This document shows, piece by piece, positions 7,861 to 16,968 of a stretch of 64,000 bases of DNA. Below the pieces are notes generated by a model. It saw nothing but the letters and a program-made list of their open reading frames with translations. It searched no databases and was not told the DNA's origin. The DNA is from Shewanella psychropiezotolerans. GTDB lineage: Bacteria > Pseudomonadota > Gammaproteobacteria > Enterobacterales > Shewanellaceae. Location of the stretch: NCBI RefSeq assembly GCF_007197555.1, contig NZ_CP041614.1, forward strand, positions 4,642,001 to 4,706,000, in the 5' to 3' direction. Both the position numbers and the translations under genes were made by a program. The first letter of the stretch is position 1. Each line of letters begins with the position of its first letter.

Positions 7861-10164
7861 TTAGATCGCTTGAATAATTATCTTATGCAAGATGACGCCA
7901 GGCAGCAGAGGCGTTGACTCATGGTTTGCATATTCATCGAAGCCAGCACGGTAATAATCGGATAAGGGGTGACCAGACTGACCACCAGGAATCACCATGA
8001 TGGCCTGAGACTCGAGCCCTGGTTGCACGATAAAGCGCTGGGATGCACCAAAAGTACTTCTCTGTACTGCTGGCATAAAGCTATCGCCGAAACCTATCAC
8101 GGTTGGCATATCCAATAAAGCACTTAGCAAAGGCATCTGTTTACTGAAGGGGTGCTGTATCTTAAGGGCATTAACCTTGCCCCAGTTAAGATCGGCTAGA
8201 GCTCCCTCATCACTGTGTTTACTTAATAATTCCTGAGTCGAGTCAACGTAAGCCTGAATGGCAAACTGATCCCAACTTGAATACTGCTCGGGAAGCCAAG
8301 AATCAGGTTCATCTTCGAGCAACTGCCACATGGCAGGTTCCAGATAGCGCTTAACCGGAGATAAAGAGACGTTTATCTCGTTCAAACCTGTCTCTATTGG
8401 GGCGAAGCCGGCATCGATCAACTTAGCCCTGAAACTGCGAACTAAGGTGTATCCGACCGAGTCAGCACAGGCACATGCCTGCCAATCCCTGATAAATTGA
8501 ATATCTTTAGCAAATCTTACCGGTTCTAGTGAGAGCAGGTTAATCAGATAATCATGCCAAGGCGTTAAAAACTTAGCCTCATTGTCTAACTGCAATCGAT
8601 AAAAGTCCTGCTCGGTAAACTGCTCCGACTCGAATAAACGGTCACGGATTTGCTGGCTTCTGGCACCTAGCGCATAGCCTCCATCACCGAAGCGGCTGAA
8701 TTGTTCTGCCGATATCACACGGGAGTTGGCCGACCACAGCCGTCCGTGCTCAGGATTCACTACTTGTGGTAGCTCTCTCTCATCTATCCCCCACAAGGCT
8801 CCTTGGAAAGTTTCTGGTAATTGCGCCACATTAGCAGGATTAGTCCTAGATGGCACTGCTCCGGCGGGCTTCCAAGCGGCGTTGCCTTCACTGTCTACTA
8901 ACATCAAGTTCTGTACTGGGATCCCAAACGTCGTTGCCAGTGCTAATCCTTCTTGCACACTCACAGCAGTCTCTAGTCCCATCAACTCCATATCGACCGC
9001 ATAACCTTGGTGTGCCACCCAAGACAGCGCATAGTCTTGTCCATTCACATGCTTAACTGGACCAAATTGGGATAGCTGGATCGGATATTCAACATTCGAT
9101 TGAGAACCGGGAAGTTTCATGAGTTCGATCTCTGTACTTAACGGCTCGTTCTCATCGATCGCTATCCAGTCAGCGGTATCGATATAGGCATTGGTGAATC
9201 CCCATGCGACCCTGTTATTTGTACCCACAACAATGGCTGGCGCGCCTGGCAGTGAAACACCTGTAACTTGTATAGGCTCACCGGTATCTGAAACGTAATT
9301 CAATTGAGCACGATACCAGATGATAGGAACCGCAAATGAGAGGTGCATATCATCGGACAACATGGCCCGACCACTCTCGGTCAGTGCTCCGGTTACAGCC
9401 CAGTTATTGCTGCCGATATCAATGGGTTCCTCAATCGTGCTAATCAGAGCTGTCGCTAGCAGTTGAGGTTCAAGCTCTGGAGTTGATATATCTTCTGTGG
9501 GGAGAAGACTAGAATCGAGCGCCGCTTGATAAGGGCTATGTTGTGTCACGAATGCCAACATCTGCTCGCCATACAGGCGCTGGATCTGAGTCAGAGCCAT
9601 GTCTCGCTTTGGGGTATTTCCTTGCAAATCCAGGTACATGCTATAGATAACCAGCAAACTATCTGCCGGTTGCCAGGTTTGAGGGCTTGCCCCGGTGAGC
9701 AGGTATTCGAAAGAACTAAGGCTTTGCTCTGCTACTGCGGCGTTGACGCCATTGGCATAGGCCTGTAGTAGCAATTTTTGATTTGGTTCCATCTTAGCGA
9801 CTGTATTCTCGGCTCGCTTCCTCAATTGATGAAAACGGCGAGACTTATCCAGATTAAGCGCCTTTTCACCGAAGAGCTCTGCGAGCTCTCCAGCCGAGTT
9901 ACGCCTAAGCAGATCCATTTGAAAGAATCTATCTTGTCCATGTGCAAAACCCAGAGCATAGGCCACATCTCGACGGTTTTGACCATGTATGACCGCAGTA
10001 CCTAATCTGTCTCGCTCTATGGTAACGGATTCAAATAGATGGCCGCTGCGAAACTCCCCTGATAGCTTAGGCAGACTCAGATGCAGCCCCAAATAGGCTG
10101 TCGAGATCAGAATGAAAATCAGTGAGAGGGTTGAAACCAGAAGTATTTTTATTATTTTAGTCAT
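7861..10164 (-). CDS. Penicillin acylase-family Ntn-hydrolase (possible AHL acylase)
   Basis: A 767-residue protein of the penicillin amidase family. These are made as one chain, exported, and cut autocatalytically so that a serine becomes the N-terminal nucleophile of the beta chain. That serine is visible in IDIGSNNWAVTG (about residue 253), followed by the family motif MLSDDMHLSFAVPIIWYRA. An N-terminal hydrophobic segment (about residues 5-28) fits a signal anchor or signal peptide. The family includes acyl-homoserine lactone acylases (PvdQ, QuiP, and Aac from Shewanella), so quorum-signal degradation or amide scavenging are candidate roles. Start set at ATG 10164; a TTG directly upstream is less likely. 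Confidence 0.88.
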   Translation of the reverse strand: MTKIIKILLVSTLSLIFILISTAYLGLHLSLPKLSGEFRSGHLFESVTIERDRLGTAVIHGQNRRDVAYALGFAHGQDRFFQMDLLRRNSAGELAELFGEKALNLDKSRRFHQLRKRAENTVAKMEPNQKLLLQAYANGVNAAVAEQSLSSFEYLLTGASPQTWQPADSLLVIYSMYLDLQGNTPKRDMALTQIQRLYGEQMLAFVTQHSPYQAALDSSLLPTEDISTPELEPQLLATALISTIEEPIDIGSNNWAVTGALTESGRAMLSDDMHLSFAVPIIWYRAQLNYVSDTGEPIQVTGVSLPGAPAIVVGTNNRVAWGFTNAYIDTADWIAIDENEPLSTEIELMKLPGSQSNVEYPIQLSQFGPVKHVNGQDYALSWVAHQGYAVDMELMGLETAVSVQEGLALATTFGIPVQNLMLVDSEGNAAWKPAGAVPSRTNPANVAQLPETFQGALWGIDERELPQVVNPEHGRLWSANSRVISAEQFSRFGDGGYALGARSQQIRDRLFESEQFTEQDFYRLQLDNEAKFLTPWHDYLINLLSLEPVRFAKDIQFIRDWQACACADSVGYTLVRSFRAKLIDAGFAPIETGLNEINVSLSPVKRYLEPAMWQLLEDEPDSWLPEQYSSWDQFAIQAYVDSTQELLSKHSDEGALADLNWGKVNALKIQHPFSKQMPLLSALLDMPTVIGFGDSFMPAVQRSTFGASQRFIVQPGLESQAIMVIPGGQSGHPLSDYYRAGFDEYANHESTPLLPGVILHKIIIQAI

Positions 10165-10306
10165 CAAGTATCGCCATAATATCCATTATCATGCCGATGA
10201 CTATAACCTAAGTTACACTGATGTTAACTAAAACAATCCAGCACTAGAATAATTGCACCAGAAATAAATAAACAGATATAGAAAGGTGAACTAGCTAAGT
10301 TAAGCG

Positions 10307-10573
10307 TTACATACACTGAGCCAGTTTGCCTTTCTTCGTCGCTGCCATAACACAGCCTCTTTCACTATCGGTAGCCGCCTTACAATCCGCTATTAAGGTC
10401 TTATGATCCGGCGACATACTGCCAAGCACCTTCTTGGCATGTTTTACCACCTCACTACATTTTCCGACCGGAACGGGATCGTAGTTAGTACAAGCACTTA
10501 GCATAAGAAACAGAATAACGGTAAAGAGCAAGGTAATACGATTAATTTTATCGACAGTTGAGAACTTAGGCAT
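10307..10573 (-). CDS. Small hypothetical lipoprotein
   Basis: An 88-residue protein with a hydrophobic signal segment and lipobox LSAC at about residues 25-28. The mature part (about 60 residues) has four further cysteines (GKCSEVV, ADCKAA, RGCVMA and the penultimate C), fitting two disulfides. AAGGAATAATC precedes the ATG. No family recognised. It sits upstream of and in the same direction as the acylase gene, with about 140 bases between. Confidence 0.7.
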   Translation of the reverse strand: MPKFSTVDKINRITLLFTVILFLMLSACTNYDPVPVGKCSEVVKHAKKVLGSMSPDHKTLIADCKAATDSERGCVMAATKKGKLAQCM

Positions 10574-10776
10574 GATTATTCCTTGATCGCTAAACTTGAG
10601 TAACTAACCTTCTATTAAACCTTGTCAGTAAGAAAATAAAACTGGAAAACCGACTTAAAAAGGCACTTAGAAAGAGTAGAAGATAAACCTAGGTTTTGCA
10701 CACTTTGTATTAACGCTTTGCTCGATTAGAATAGCCACTTATTAACAATGACATTATCAATAGCAAGTCACAAAAC

Positions 10777-11028
10777 ATGGCAAAACCCAATAAGAAAGGC
10801 CCAACACGTACTGTCGATATCTTCTGCGCTAAGTGCAAAACCCAGCTATTTAAATATCGCAAAGGTGGCAAAGGCGCTTTAGTTAAGTGCTTCAAGGAAC
10901 GAATCGTCGAAGACTTCACTCAAACGCCCTGTACCTGTCCTAATTGTGGACAAAAGTTCGCCAGAGATACCTTAGTGAGAGGCACACCGGCATTGAAGAT
11001 GATAGGTGGCAAGGTGACGTTTAAATGA
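10777..11028 (+). CDS. Small zinc-ribbon-like protein
   Basis: An 83-residue basic protein with two cysteine pairs, CAKC (residues 17-20) and CTCPNC (about residues 53-58), the layout of a zinc ribbon. Such small proteins are usually nucleic-acid or protein-interaction modules; no specific role can be given. There is no strong ribosome-binding site, but the reading frame is the only coherent one and the cysteine pattern argues it is real. Confidence 0.65.
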   Translation: MAKPNKKGPTRTVDIFCAKCKTQLFKYRKGGKGALVKCFKERIVEDFTQTPCTCPNCGQKFARDTLVRGTPALKMIGGKVTFK

Positions 11029-11108
11029 ACTAGCAACTCACATTCAATAGCCATATTATTTTCTTCTTAATATAAAATGAGCAGCTGATTGTTCGTTGAT
11101 TTATAGCA

Positions 11109-12005
11109 TTATATTTCCCCTAATTTTTTTATCAAAAAATCAAGAAATACTCTGATATGAGGCTTAGGATATTGAGCACCTTTATAGATAGCAAAGATTT
11201 CACCACTGCCTTCTTCCCAATGATTCACCGTCCAGTCTGGTAAAACTTCCACTAGCTGACCACTGTCTATATAAGGTTTAACCATCCACTCTGACAAGAG
11301 CAGCACACCGCAATCCTTAAGCGCAGCAGTGAGTAAAGGCGATCCCCCTTTTGAAATAAAATTGCCCTTAACAGATATTTTTTGTTGGATTTTCCCCTTA
11401 GCAAAGAACCAATGATTCCTTTGCCTCTCTTGACTGATAAGTAAGCAATTATGTTCATGTAGATCTGATGGCTGTCTGATTGGAGAGCGATGATTTAGAT
11501 AGGTTGGAGACGCTGTCAATAAAGTAGGATGATTCAACAACTTTCTCGCTTTTAAACCACTATCTTGCGGAACACCAATACGAATAGCGAGATCCACATT
11601 TTCGCTATGAAGATCCACCAGCTTATTGTCGAGATCAAGCTCAATTTGTATATCCGGGTACATCTGTAGAAACTCTGGAATAATAGGCGCTAAGCAAAGG
11701 TTACCGAAACTTTCGAACACTGATATTCTTAACATTCCCAGAGGCGTATCCAGAGCCCCTCTCATCTCTGCCAGCAAGGCATCGGTATCTTCTACTAACT
11801 TTCCCGACTGCTGGTAAAAGTAGTCACCTTCTTCAGTCAACACCAACTGGCGAGTACTCCTCTTAAATAGCGTCGTTTTAAGTTGAGCTTCTAGATTGTC
11901 GATATTGCGCGCAATGGAAGAAGGCGCCATATGCAAGACCTTAGCAGCCTGAGAAAAGCTTCCCGAATCGACAACCTGATGAAATATCTTGATCAGAGCA
12001 AACAT
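11109..12005 (-). CDS. LysR-family transcriptional regulator
   Basis: A 298-residue LTTR: N-terminal winged helix-turn-helix (FALIKIFHQVVDSGSFSQAA, then APSSIARNIDNLEAQL) and a C-terminal ligand-sensing domain from about residue 90. It is divergently transcribed from an AhpD-fold gene, the normal arrangement for an LTTR and its target. I place the start at 12005, preceded by AGAGGTG at good spacing. A GTG at 12041 in the same frame would put a perfect inverted repeat (12038-12064) inside the gene, which argues against it. Confidence 0.9.
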   Translation of the reverse strand: MFALIKIFHQVVDSGSFSQAAKVLHMAPSSIARNIDNLEAQLKTTLFKRSTRQLVLTEEGDYFYQQSGKLVEDTDALLAEMRGALDTPLGMLRISVFESFGNLCLAPIIPEFLQMYPDIQIELDLDNKLVDLHSENVDLAIRIGVPQDSGLKARKLLNHPTLLTASPTYLNHRSPIRQPSDLHEHNCLLISQERQRNHWFFAKGKIQQKISVKGNFISKGGSPLLTAALKDCGVLLLSEWMVKPYIDSGQLVEVLPDWTVNHWEEGSGEIFAIYKGAQYPKPHIRVFLDFLIKKLGEI

Positions 12006-12037
12006 TTTCACACCTCTGTTGTACTTTTCAAAACCGC

Positions 12038-12064
12038 ACACCTTTGCAAAATACGCAAAGGTGT
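12038..12064. promoter_or_regulatory. Candidate LysR operator
   Basis: A perfect 10-bp inverted repeat, ACACCTTTGC / GCAAAGGTGT, separated by 7 bases, lies between the divergent LysR gene and the AhpD-fold gene. The TTTGC-N7-GCAAA core has the shape of an LTTR T-N11-A box. Confidence 0.7.
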
Positions 12065-12157
12065 TTCAGTTTATGTGCGTATTCAATTAATAATTAGAAT
12101 TATGCACAATTAAGCCATCCCAATAAAGCAGCCTTAAACCTCAATAAAGGATAAAAG

Positions 12158-12592
12158 ATGACAAAACGTATTGATATCGCCCAAACACAAGCAGCAGCAT
12201 TAACTGCCATGATGTCTGTCGAAAATTATCTGGCAGAAACCAAACTATCAACAGCACTAAAAGAGCTAATTAAGATCCGCGCATCCATGATTAATCAGTG
12301 CGCTTATTGTATTCAAATGCATACGGAAGTGGCTTTGAAAGCAGGAATATCACAACAAAAATTATTTGCAGTATCCGCCTGGAAAGAATCTCCCTTGTTT
12401 GATGATACAGAGCGTGCGGTACTCGCCCTCACCGATGAGCTCACTCATGTTTCACACCTTGGTCTGAGCGATAACACTTATCAAGAATGTCTCGAGTTGT
12501 TAGGTGAGGAACAGATAGCTCAAGCAATCATGCAGGTCATCATGATCAATGCCTGGAACCGTTTTGCTATAGCGACGAAGATGACACATTAA
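12158..12592 (+). CDS. Carboxymuconolactone decarboxylase / AhpD-like protein
   Basis: A 144-residue all-helical protein of the CMD/AhpD family. The thiol motif is visible as NQCAYCIQMH (about residues 47-56), a CxxC with the following His typical of alkylhydroperoxidase-like members. Likely a peroxide/thiol oxidoreductase or a related enzyme; the reaction is not certain. Divergent LysR gene and shared operator suggest it is the regulated target. Its last 26 bases overlap the 3' end of the convergent M20 gene. Confidence 0.88.
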   Translation: MTKRIDIAQTQAAALTAMMSVENYLAETKLSTALKELIKIRASMINQCAYCIQMHTEVALKAGISQQKLFAVSAWKESPLFDDTERAVLALTDELTHVSHLGLSDNTYQECLELLGEEQIAQAIMQVIMINAWNRFAIATKMTH

Positions 12593-13940
12593 ACAGATCT
12601 ATGGCGCTTCGGCTCATGGCTCTTACGCCTGTGCTAATAGTCAAAGGGTAGTCGGGGGCAAACTTACTCGAGTGAAGTGATGGTAAGTGTTCCCCGGACG
12701 CCTTACTGGTTTCATACAGTGCGGGCTCTACGGCGCCAAGCCAGAAGATGTTGATGGGACGCTTCTCGGATGTGAGCCCATAGAGGCCAAAATCTTCACC
12801 GGCCATAACAGGCTCTGCTTTAACCACATTAGCCTTACCTATCTCGCGTTCGATACTGGCTTGTACTGAGCTAGCTAACTCAGGATCATTATAGGTAGAG
12901 GGTATCGTCTCATCTTCATGAACATAGACCACAGGCATTAAACTATCAGGTAGCCCGGCACTCATGGCTATGCCCTTTGTCATGCGCTTTATTGCTGCAA
13001 TCTGTTGCTGACGAACTTGCGGGTTATAAGAACGTAGGGTGAGCTGCAATTTAACTTCATTAGATATGATGTTGTGCTTAGAGCCCCCATGAATAGAGCC
13101 AACTGTGATCACATTTGGCTCTAGTGGTGAGATCTCTCGACTCGGTATGGTCTGCAGCGCCATCACAGTACGAGCCGCTATCACCACAGGATCGATAGTC
13201 ATATGTGGATAGGCGCCATGGCCTCCCTTGCCTTTAATGGTGATATCCACCGAGTCGACATTAGCCAAAGCATAGCCCGGCGCTATTGCCACCTTACCCG
13301 CAGGAACCGAAGCACTTACATGCAAACCCAGTACAAAATCAGGTGTTGGAAACTCAGTAAATAAGCCTTGTGCTAACATGGCTTTGGCGCCACCGCCCAC
13401 CTCTTCCGCTGGTTGTGCCACCATCATCAAGGTGCCTTGCCAATCGCTCTTATGCTTCACAAGCTGGTCAGCGGTGCCGATTAAACTGGTCATATGAATA
13501 TCATGACCACAGCCATGCATGATGCCAACCGACTTATTATCGGCATCAATTGTGGTCACAACTGATGCATAAGGTTTTCCGGTCTGCTCTATGATTGGCA
13601 AGCCATCGATATCGGCGCGGATCATCACAGTCGGGCCATCGCCATTTTTGAATATGCCTACGACGCCATAACCGCCGTAATTATCCGTCACCTCAAAACC
13701 CAGTGCCGAAAGCTCCTTCGCCATTCTCTGTCCCGTCGCCTTCTCTTGATAGGAAAGCTCAGGATGTTGATGCAGATGCAAGTATAGCTTTTCAAGTTCA
13801 GGTAGGGCTTTACCGACAGATAGTGCTAATGATGAGTCAAGGCTGCTTGCATAAACCGCTAGCGGGCTCGTCATCATAAATACGAAGGCGAGTGACTGGC
13901 ATATTTTGGTGAGTTTCATCGGCTTCTTCTTTTTATTCAT
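12567..13940 (-). CDS. M20-family amidohydrolase (exported)
   Basis: A 457-residue zinc amidohydrolase of the M20D/AbgB-like family that cleaves N-acyl or N-carbamoyl amino acids and peptides. Metal-binding motifs are visible: GIMHGCGHDIHMTSLIGTA, then AEEVGGGAKAML, and a late GEDFGLYG. The N-terminus has a basic region followed by a signal peptide (...SPLAVYASS), so it probably acts in the periplasm. Starts at 13940 (MNKKKK) and 13919 (MKLTK) are both possible; a TTG further upstream is unlikely. The 3' end overlaps the AhpD-fold gene. Confidence 0.88.
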   Translation of the reverse strand: MNKKKKPMKLTKICQSLAFVFMMTSPLAVYASSLDSSLALSVGKALPELEKLYLHLHQHPELSYQEKATGQRMAKELSALGFEVTDNYGGYGVVGIFKNGDGPTVMIRADIDGLPIIEQTGKPYASVVTTIDADNKSVGIMHGCGHDIHMTSLIGTADQLVKHKSDWQGTLMMVAQPAEEVGGGAKAMLAQGLFTEFPTPDFVLGLHVSASVPAGKVAIAPGYALANVDSVDITIKGKGGHGAYPHMTIDPVVIAARTVMALQTIPSREISPLEPNVITVGSIHGGSKHNIISNEVKLQLTLRSYNPQVRQQQIAAIKRMTKGIAMSAGLPDSLMPVVYVHEDETIPSTYNDPELASSVQASIEREIGKANVVKAEPVMAGEDFGLYGLTSEKRPINIFWLGAVEPALYETSKASGEHLPSLHSSKFAPDYPLTISTGVRAMSRSAIDLFNVSSSSL

Positions 13941-14054
13941 AGCAAAGTTAACAATCAAGACACATAAACTAGCACAAAAAATTTATTAATCTGAACTGAA
14001 TCGAAACAGATAGATTGAAATAGAAGAGTTAAAACAATTTAAATACAACTAGTA

Positions 14055-14083
14055 AAAAGCGCAGCCCCAAGGCTGCGCTTTCA
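14055..14083 (-). terminator. Terminator after the TonB siderophore receptor gene
   Basis: Stem AAAGCGCAGCC / GGCTGCGCTTT with a CCAA loop. Read on the minus strand it is followed by TTTTT, so it ends the receptor transcript. Confidence 0.85.
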
Positions 14084-14119
14084 AAACACTCTACAAGCTC
14101 TTAGCTAAGAAGCCTAAGC

Positions 14120-16582
14120 TTACAACTGATAATTAAAGCTCAGCTTGGCATTACGCTCTTCACCTGGCATACCACCGAGGAACATGGCCTTGTTGTAGTA
14201 AGTCTCATTGAACAGATTGTTGACGTTCAATTGTAGCTTCCAGTTATCGGCCTGATAGCTGATGGCCGAATCGAATACCGTATAACTTGGCACATATCCA
14301 TCGGGAATACCGAATGAGCTTGAATTCGTGCTGCGATCATCGACGTATTTTGCACCTAAGCTAATATCAATTGGGCTAGAGAGTGAGAACATATCTGCGC
14401 CATAAGTAACCCAAGCACTGGCTGTCACATAAGGTACACCCTTTTGACGGGTATCATAGCTGCTGCGATTCGGATCTTTCTTATCACGAGCATCTTGGTA
14501 GACACCGTTAACGTTGAGCATCCACTGCTCATTCAAATGAGCATTCATGTCTAACTCGACACCTGTGGTCTCTTCCTTGCCATCATAGAAGTTTTTCGGC
14601 ACGTTTGGCCCTGAAACATCTTCTTCATACTCTGAGTTTGAGTATTGCAGATTAGTGCGTGAACTCTTAAAGAACACCAAGGAAGTCAGCATCTGATCAT
14701 CAAACGCCTTAAAACGCATGCCTAGATCGTCACTGATAGATTCAGAATCCAGTCTGTCCGAACCATCACCTTTTACGCCACCTAACATGCTGTAAGCCGT
14801 GCGGCCTTTAGAATGATTAATGAAAAATGACAAGTCATCGGTTGGCATATAGGTCAAACCTAAGTTATAGGTGATGCCATCATCATTGGTATCCGCCTCA
14901 GGCGTTGGCTCAGCCGCACTGGCGCGATAGCGCGCATCGACACCGAAATGCTCATAGCTTTGCTTAATCTCGTTAAAGGCAACACCGATACGACTAGTGA
15001 AACCGTAACCGAAATAGCCGACATGCTGTAGGCCAACGCCCCAGGCACTCACCTTCTTGTTGTAGTTACTGGTCATTAGAGGGTCGTGATCTTCAAAGGA
15101 GCCTTCAGCCCAATTGGGATTACGAATGTCATAGATATAAGGCAATTGGCCCTGATAGATGACATCACCCGCCTTGTTCTTTATGACCTTATCGGCATCG
15201 TAAATGGAGTACTGCTTGAAGCGAATATCACGGTCTTCGAAGTTCGCATTAACTAACAGCTCATTATCTATGCCGGCAAGTTCGAAATCGTACCTCAAGT
15301 CGGCGAAATACTGCCAAGAAGTCTCATCGGCAGAGACTTGACGATACTCCTGACGGCGAGCCGCAAACGGGTAGAGAACATCGTCTTCAAGTAGTGGCGC
15401 ACGAGGGTCTGCATTGATGGTGCCTCTGCGATCCCAGTAAACATAGTTATAGGCACCGGTTTGACGGGCAAAACCTGAGGTGTAGTCACGATATTGCAGC
15501 TGCTGGTTCAAGAATAGATTTTCATTGAGGAAGATATTATGAGTCAGCTTAAATCTCAGCTCTTCACCTTCATTATCTTTGGCCATTGGCGAGATAATCC
15601 CGTTATGACCAAACTCATAGGGGGTTAAACCATCGCTAGCAGCCAAAGAGTCGGCTAGTTGTTGCCTCTGCTCATCGGTAAGTTGAATACCTTTGCCTTC
15701 TGGATCGTTAATTAAATCTTCCCAGCTGACTTCTCCGGCAGTTTTCCCGCCGACGGATTCAGCGTTGTAGATACGTATTGGGTGACCGATAGAGTCGACT
15801 GCAATAGCATCCTTGATATAAGAAGCCGATAGCATCAAGTCCTGGTTTTCATCGAACACATATTTGATCGATGTGTAGACTTCATCACGATCGGTACCGA
15901 TATCACGATAGCCGTCACTGCGCCCCGTTTTAGCAACAACACGATAAGCTAGCTTGTCAGTCAATCCGCCCGTGCTATCGATACTCAGCGCATAGGAATC
16001 CCATTGACCCAGCTCGACACCTATATCGTGGCGACTCTCAAATTCAGGCTTCTTTTCGATAAGGTTAATCACGCCGCCGGCGCTGCCCATACCATATAAA
16101 CCTGTCGCCGGGCCTTTGAGCACTTCTACCGATTCAACATTCGTCAGAGAGCGTGTCGGATTAAAGGTGTTGCCAAGCCCTGCGCCGCCATACATACCAT
16201 CATAGGTATAGTTAGCACCGAGTCCGCGGATCACTAAGTTATCACCGATACCATAGTTATTACCCGCCTGAGTCACGCCACTGATATTACGCACCAGATC
16301 TTGCAGATTATTCACGCCTTGAGCATTGATTAGCTCTTCATCGACGATGACAACTGCCGCAGGGGTTTCCATTAAAGACATATCTGACTTTGTCGCTAGG
16401 CCTGAATTCATAACCACTTGGTTTTGTCTTCCATAGACAGTGATACGCTCTACATCCTTGTTTTTCAGCTCTTCTGCTTGCACTTTTTCTGGTACTTGGG
16501 CCTGCTCATTAGCAGAAATAAGCCCAGGAAAAAAAGCTGATGCGCAAGCGACAGCAAGTAGTGAAAAACGAAATTGTTGCAT
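14120..16582 (-). CDS. TonB-dependent siderophore receptor
   Basis: An 820-residue outer-membrane receptor: signal peptide (...GLISANEQ), a TonB-box-like ERITVYGR, plug domain (ETPAAVVIVDEELI, LVIRGLGANYTYDGMYGG, VEVLKGPATGLYGMGSAGGVINLI) and beta-barrel ending ...AKLSFNYQL. The plug sequence is of the ferric-siderophore type. The start is ATG 16582 with GGGGATAA upstream; an open frame continuing to 16663 runs through a Fur-box-like sequence and gives a poor signal peptide. Iron repression through Fur is therefore likely. Confidence 0.9.
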   Translation of the reverse strand: MQQFRFSLLAVACASAFFPGLISANEQAQVPEKVQAEELKNKDVERITVYGRQNQVVMNSGLATKSDMSLMETPAAVVIVDEELINAQGVNNLQDLVRNISGVTQAGNNYGIGDNLVIRGLGANYTYDGMYGGAGLGNTFNPTRSLTNVESVEVLKGPATGLYGMGSAGGVINLIEKKPEFESRHDIGVELGQWDSYALSIDSTGGLTDKLAYRVVAKTGRSDGYRDIGTDRDEVYTSIKYVFDENQDLMLSASYIKDAIAVDSIGHPIRIYNAESVGGKTAGEVSWEDLINDPEGKGIQLTDEQRQQLADSLAASDGLTPYEFGHNGIISPMAKDNEGEELRFKLTHNIFLNENLFLNQQLQYRDYTSGFARQTGAYNYVYWDRRGTINADPRAPLLEDDVLYPFAARRQEYRQVSADETSWQYFADLRYDFELAGIDNELLVNANFEDRDIRFKQYSIYDADKVIKNKAGDVIYQGQLPYIYDIRNPNWAEGSFEDHDPLMTSNYNKKVSAWGVGLQHVGYFGYGFTSRIGVAFNEIKQSYEHFGVDARYRASAAEPTPEADTNDDGITYNLGLTYMPTDDLSFFINHSKGRTAYSMLGGVKGDGSDRLDSESISDDLGMRFKAFDDQMLTSLVFFKSSRTNLQYSNSEYEEDVSGPNVPKNFYDGKEETTGVELDMNAHLNEQWMLNVNGVYQDARDKKDPNRSSYDTRQKGVPYVTASAWVTYGADMFSLSSPIDISLGAKYVDDRSTNSSSFGIPDGYVPSYTVFDSAISYQADNWKLQLNVNNLFNETYYNKAMFLGGMPGEERNAKLSFNYQL

Positions 16583-16612
16583 CGATATTATCCCCATTAG
16601 TATTATGGCCGG

Positions 16613-16634
16613 AATGATAATGATTATTGATAGC
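16613..16634. promoter_or_regulatory. Fur-box-like site
   Basis: AATGATAATGATTATTGATA contains repeated GATAAT/GATTAT hexamers. Aligned from base 16616 it matches about 14 of 19 positions of the classical Fur box. It sits about 30-50 bases upstream of the siderophore receptor start. Confidence 0.7.
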
Positions 16635-16856
16635 ATTACAACAGGGAATTCACATACCGACACAAAATTGTGACCTTCGTATCCGGTTTTGCGGTTTTTT
16701 TACAAAGTAAATGTTGATGGGTTAAGGATATGCCTTAAGTTTACTCAGAGACTTCTAGAGTAATTAGCTGAGGTGGCTGTTGGAAGATACTTTATCTTCA
16801 TCGAATAAACTGATGGCTTTACACTTTATAACTGCCGTATACACTAGACGTAAAAA

Positions 16857-16880
16857 GCTTGGCATTAAAATGCCAAGCTA
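16857..16880 (-). terminator. Terminator hairpin
   Basis: AGCTTGGCAT / ATGCCAAGCT form a perfect 10-bp stem. On the minus strand it is followed by TTTTT. It lies just past the stop of a receptor-gene relic and would now also end transcripts from the surface-protein gene at 16969. Confidence 0.8.
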
Positions 16881-16896
16881 AAATGAATTTATCTTT

Positions 16897-16944
16897 TAAA
16901 ACTGATAATGCAAACTTAAGGTAAAGTTCGACAGCTCACTAATC
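16897..16944 (-). pseudogene. Relic of a TonB receptor C-terminus
   Basis: The minus strand reads LISELSNFTLSLHYQF-stop in one frame, ending in the alternating pattern and terminal Phe that close outer-membrane beta-barrels. It is followed at once by a good terminator. No upstream barrel sequence is left: a stop occurs just before this segment and the next gene starts at 17925. I read it as the last trace of a deleted receptor gene. The fragment is short, so chance cannot be fully excluded. Confidence 0.45.
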
Positions 16945-16968
16945 AATCAGACTGAATCAAATCAAGAT

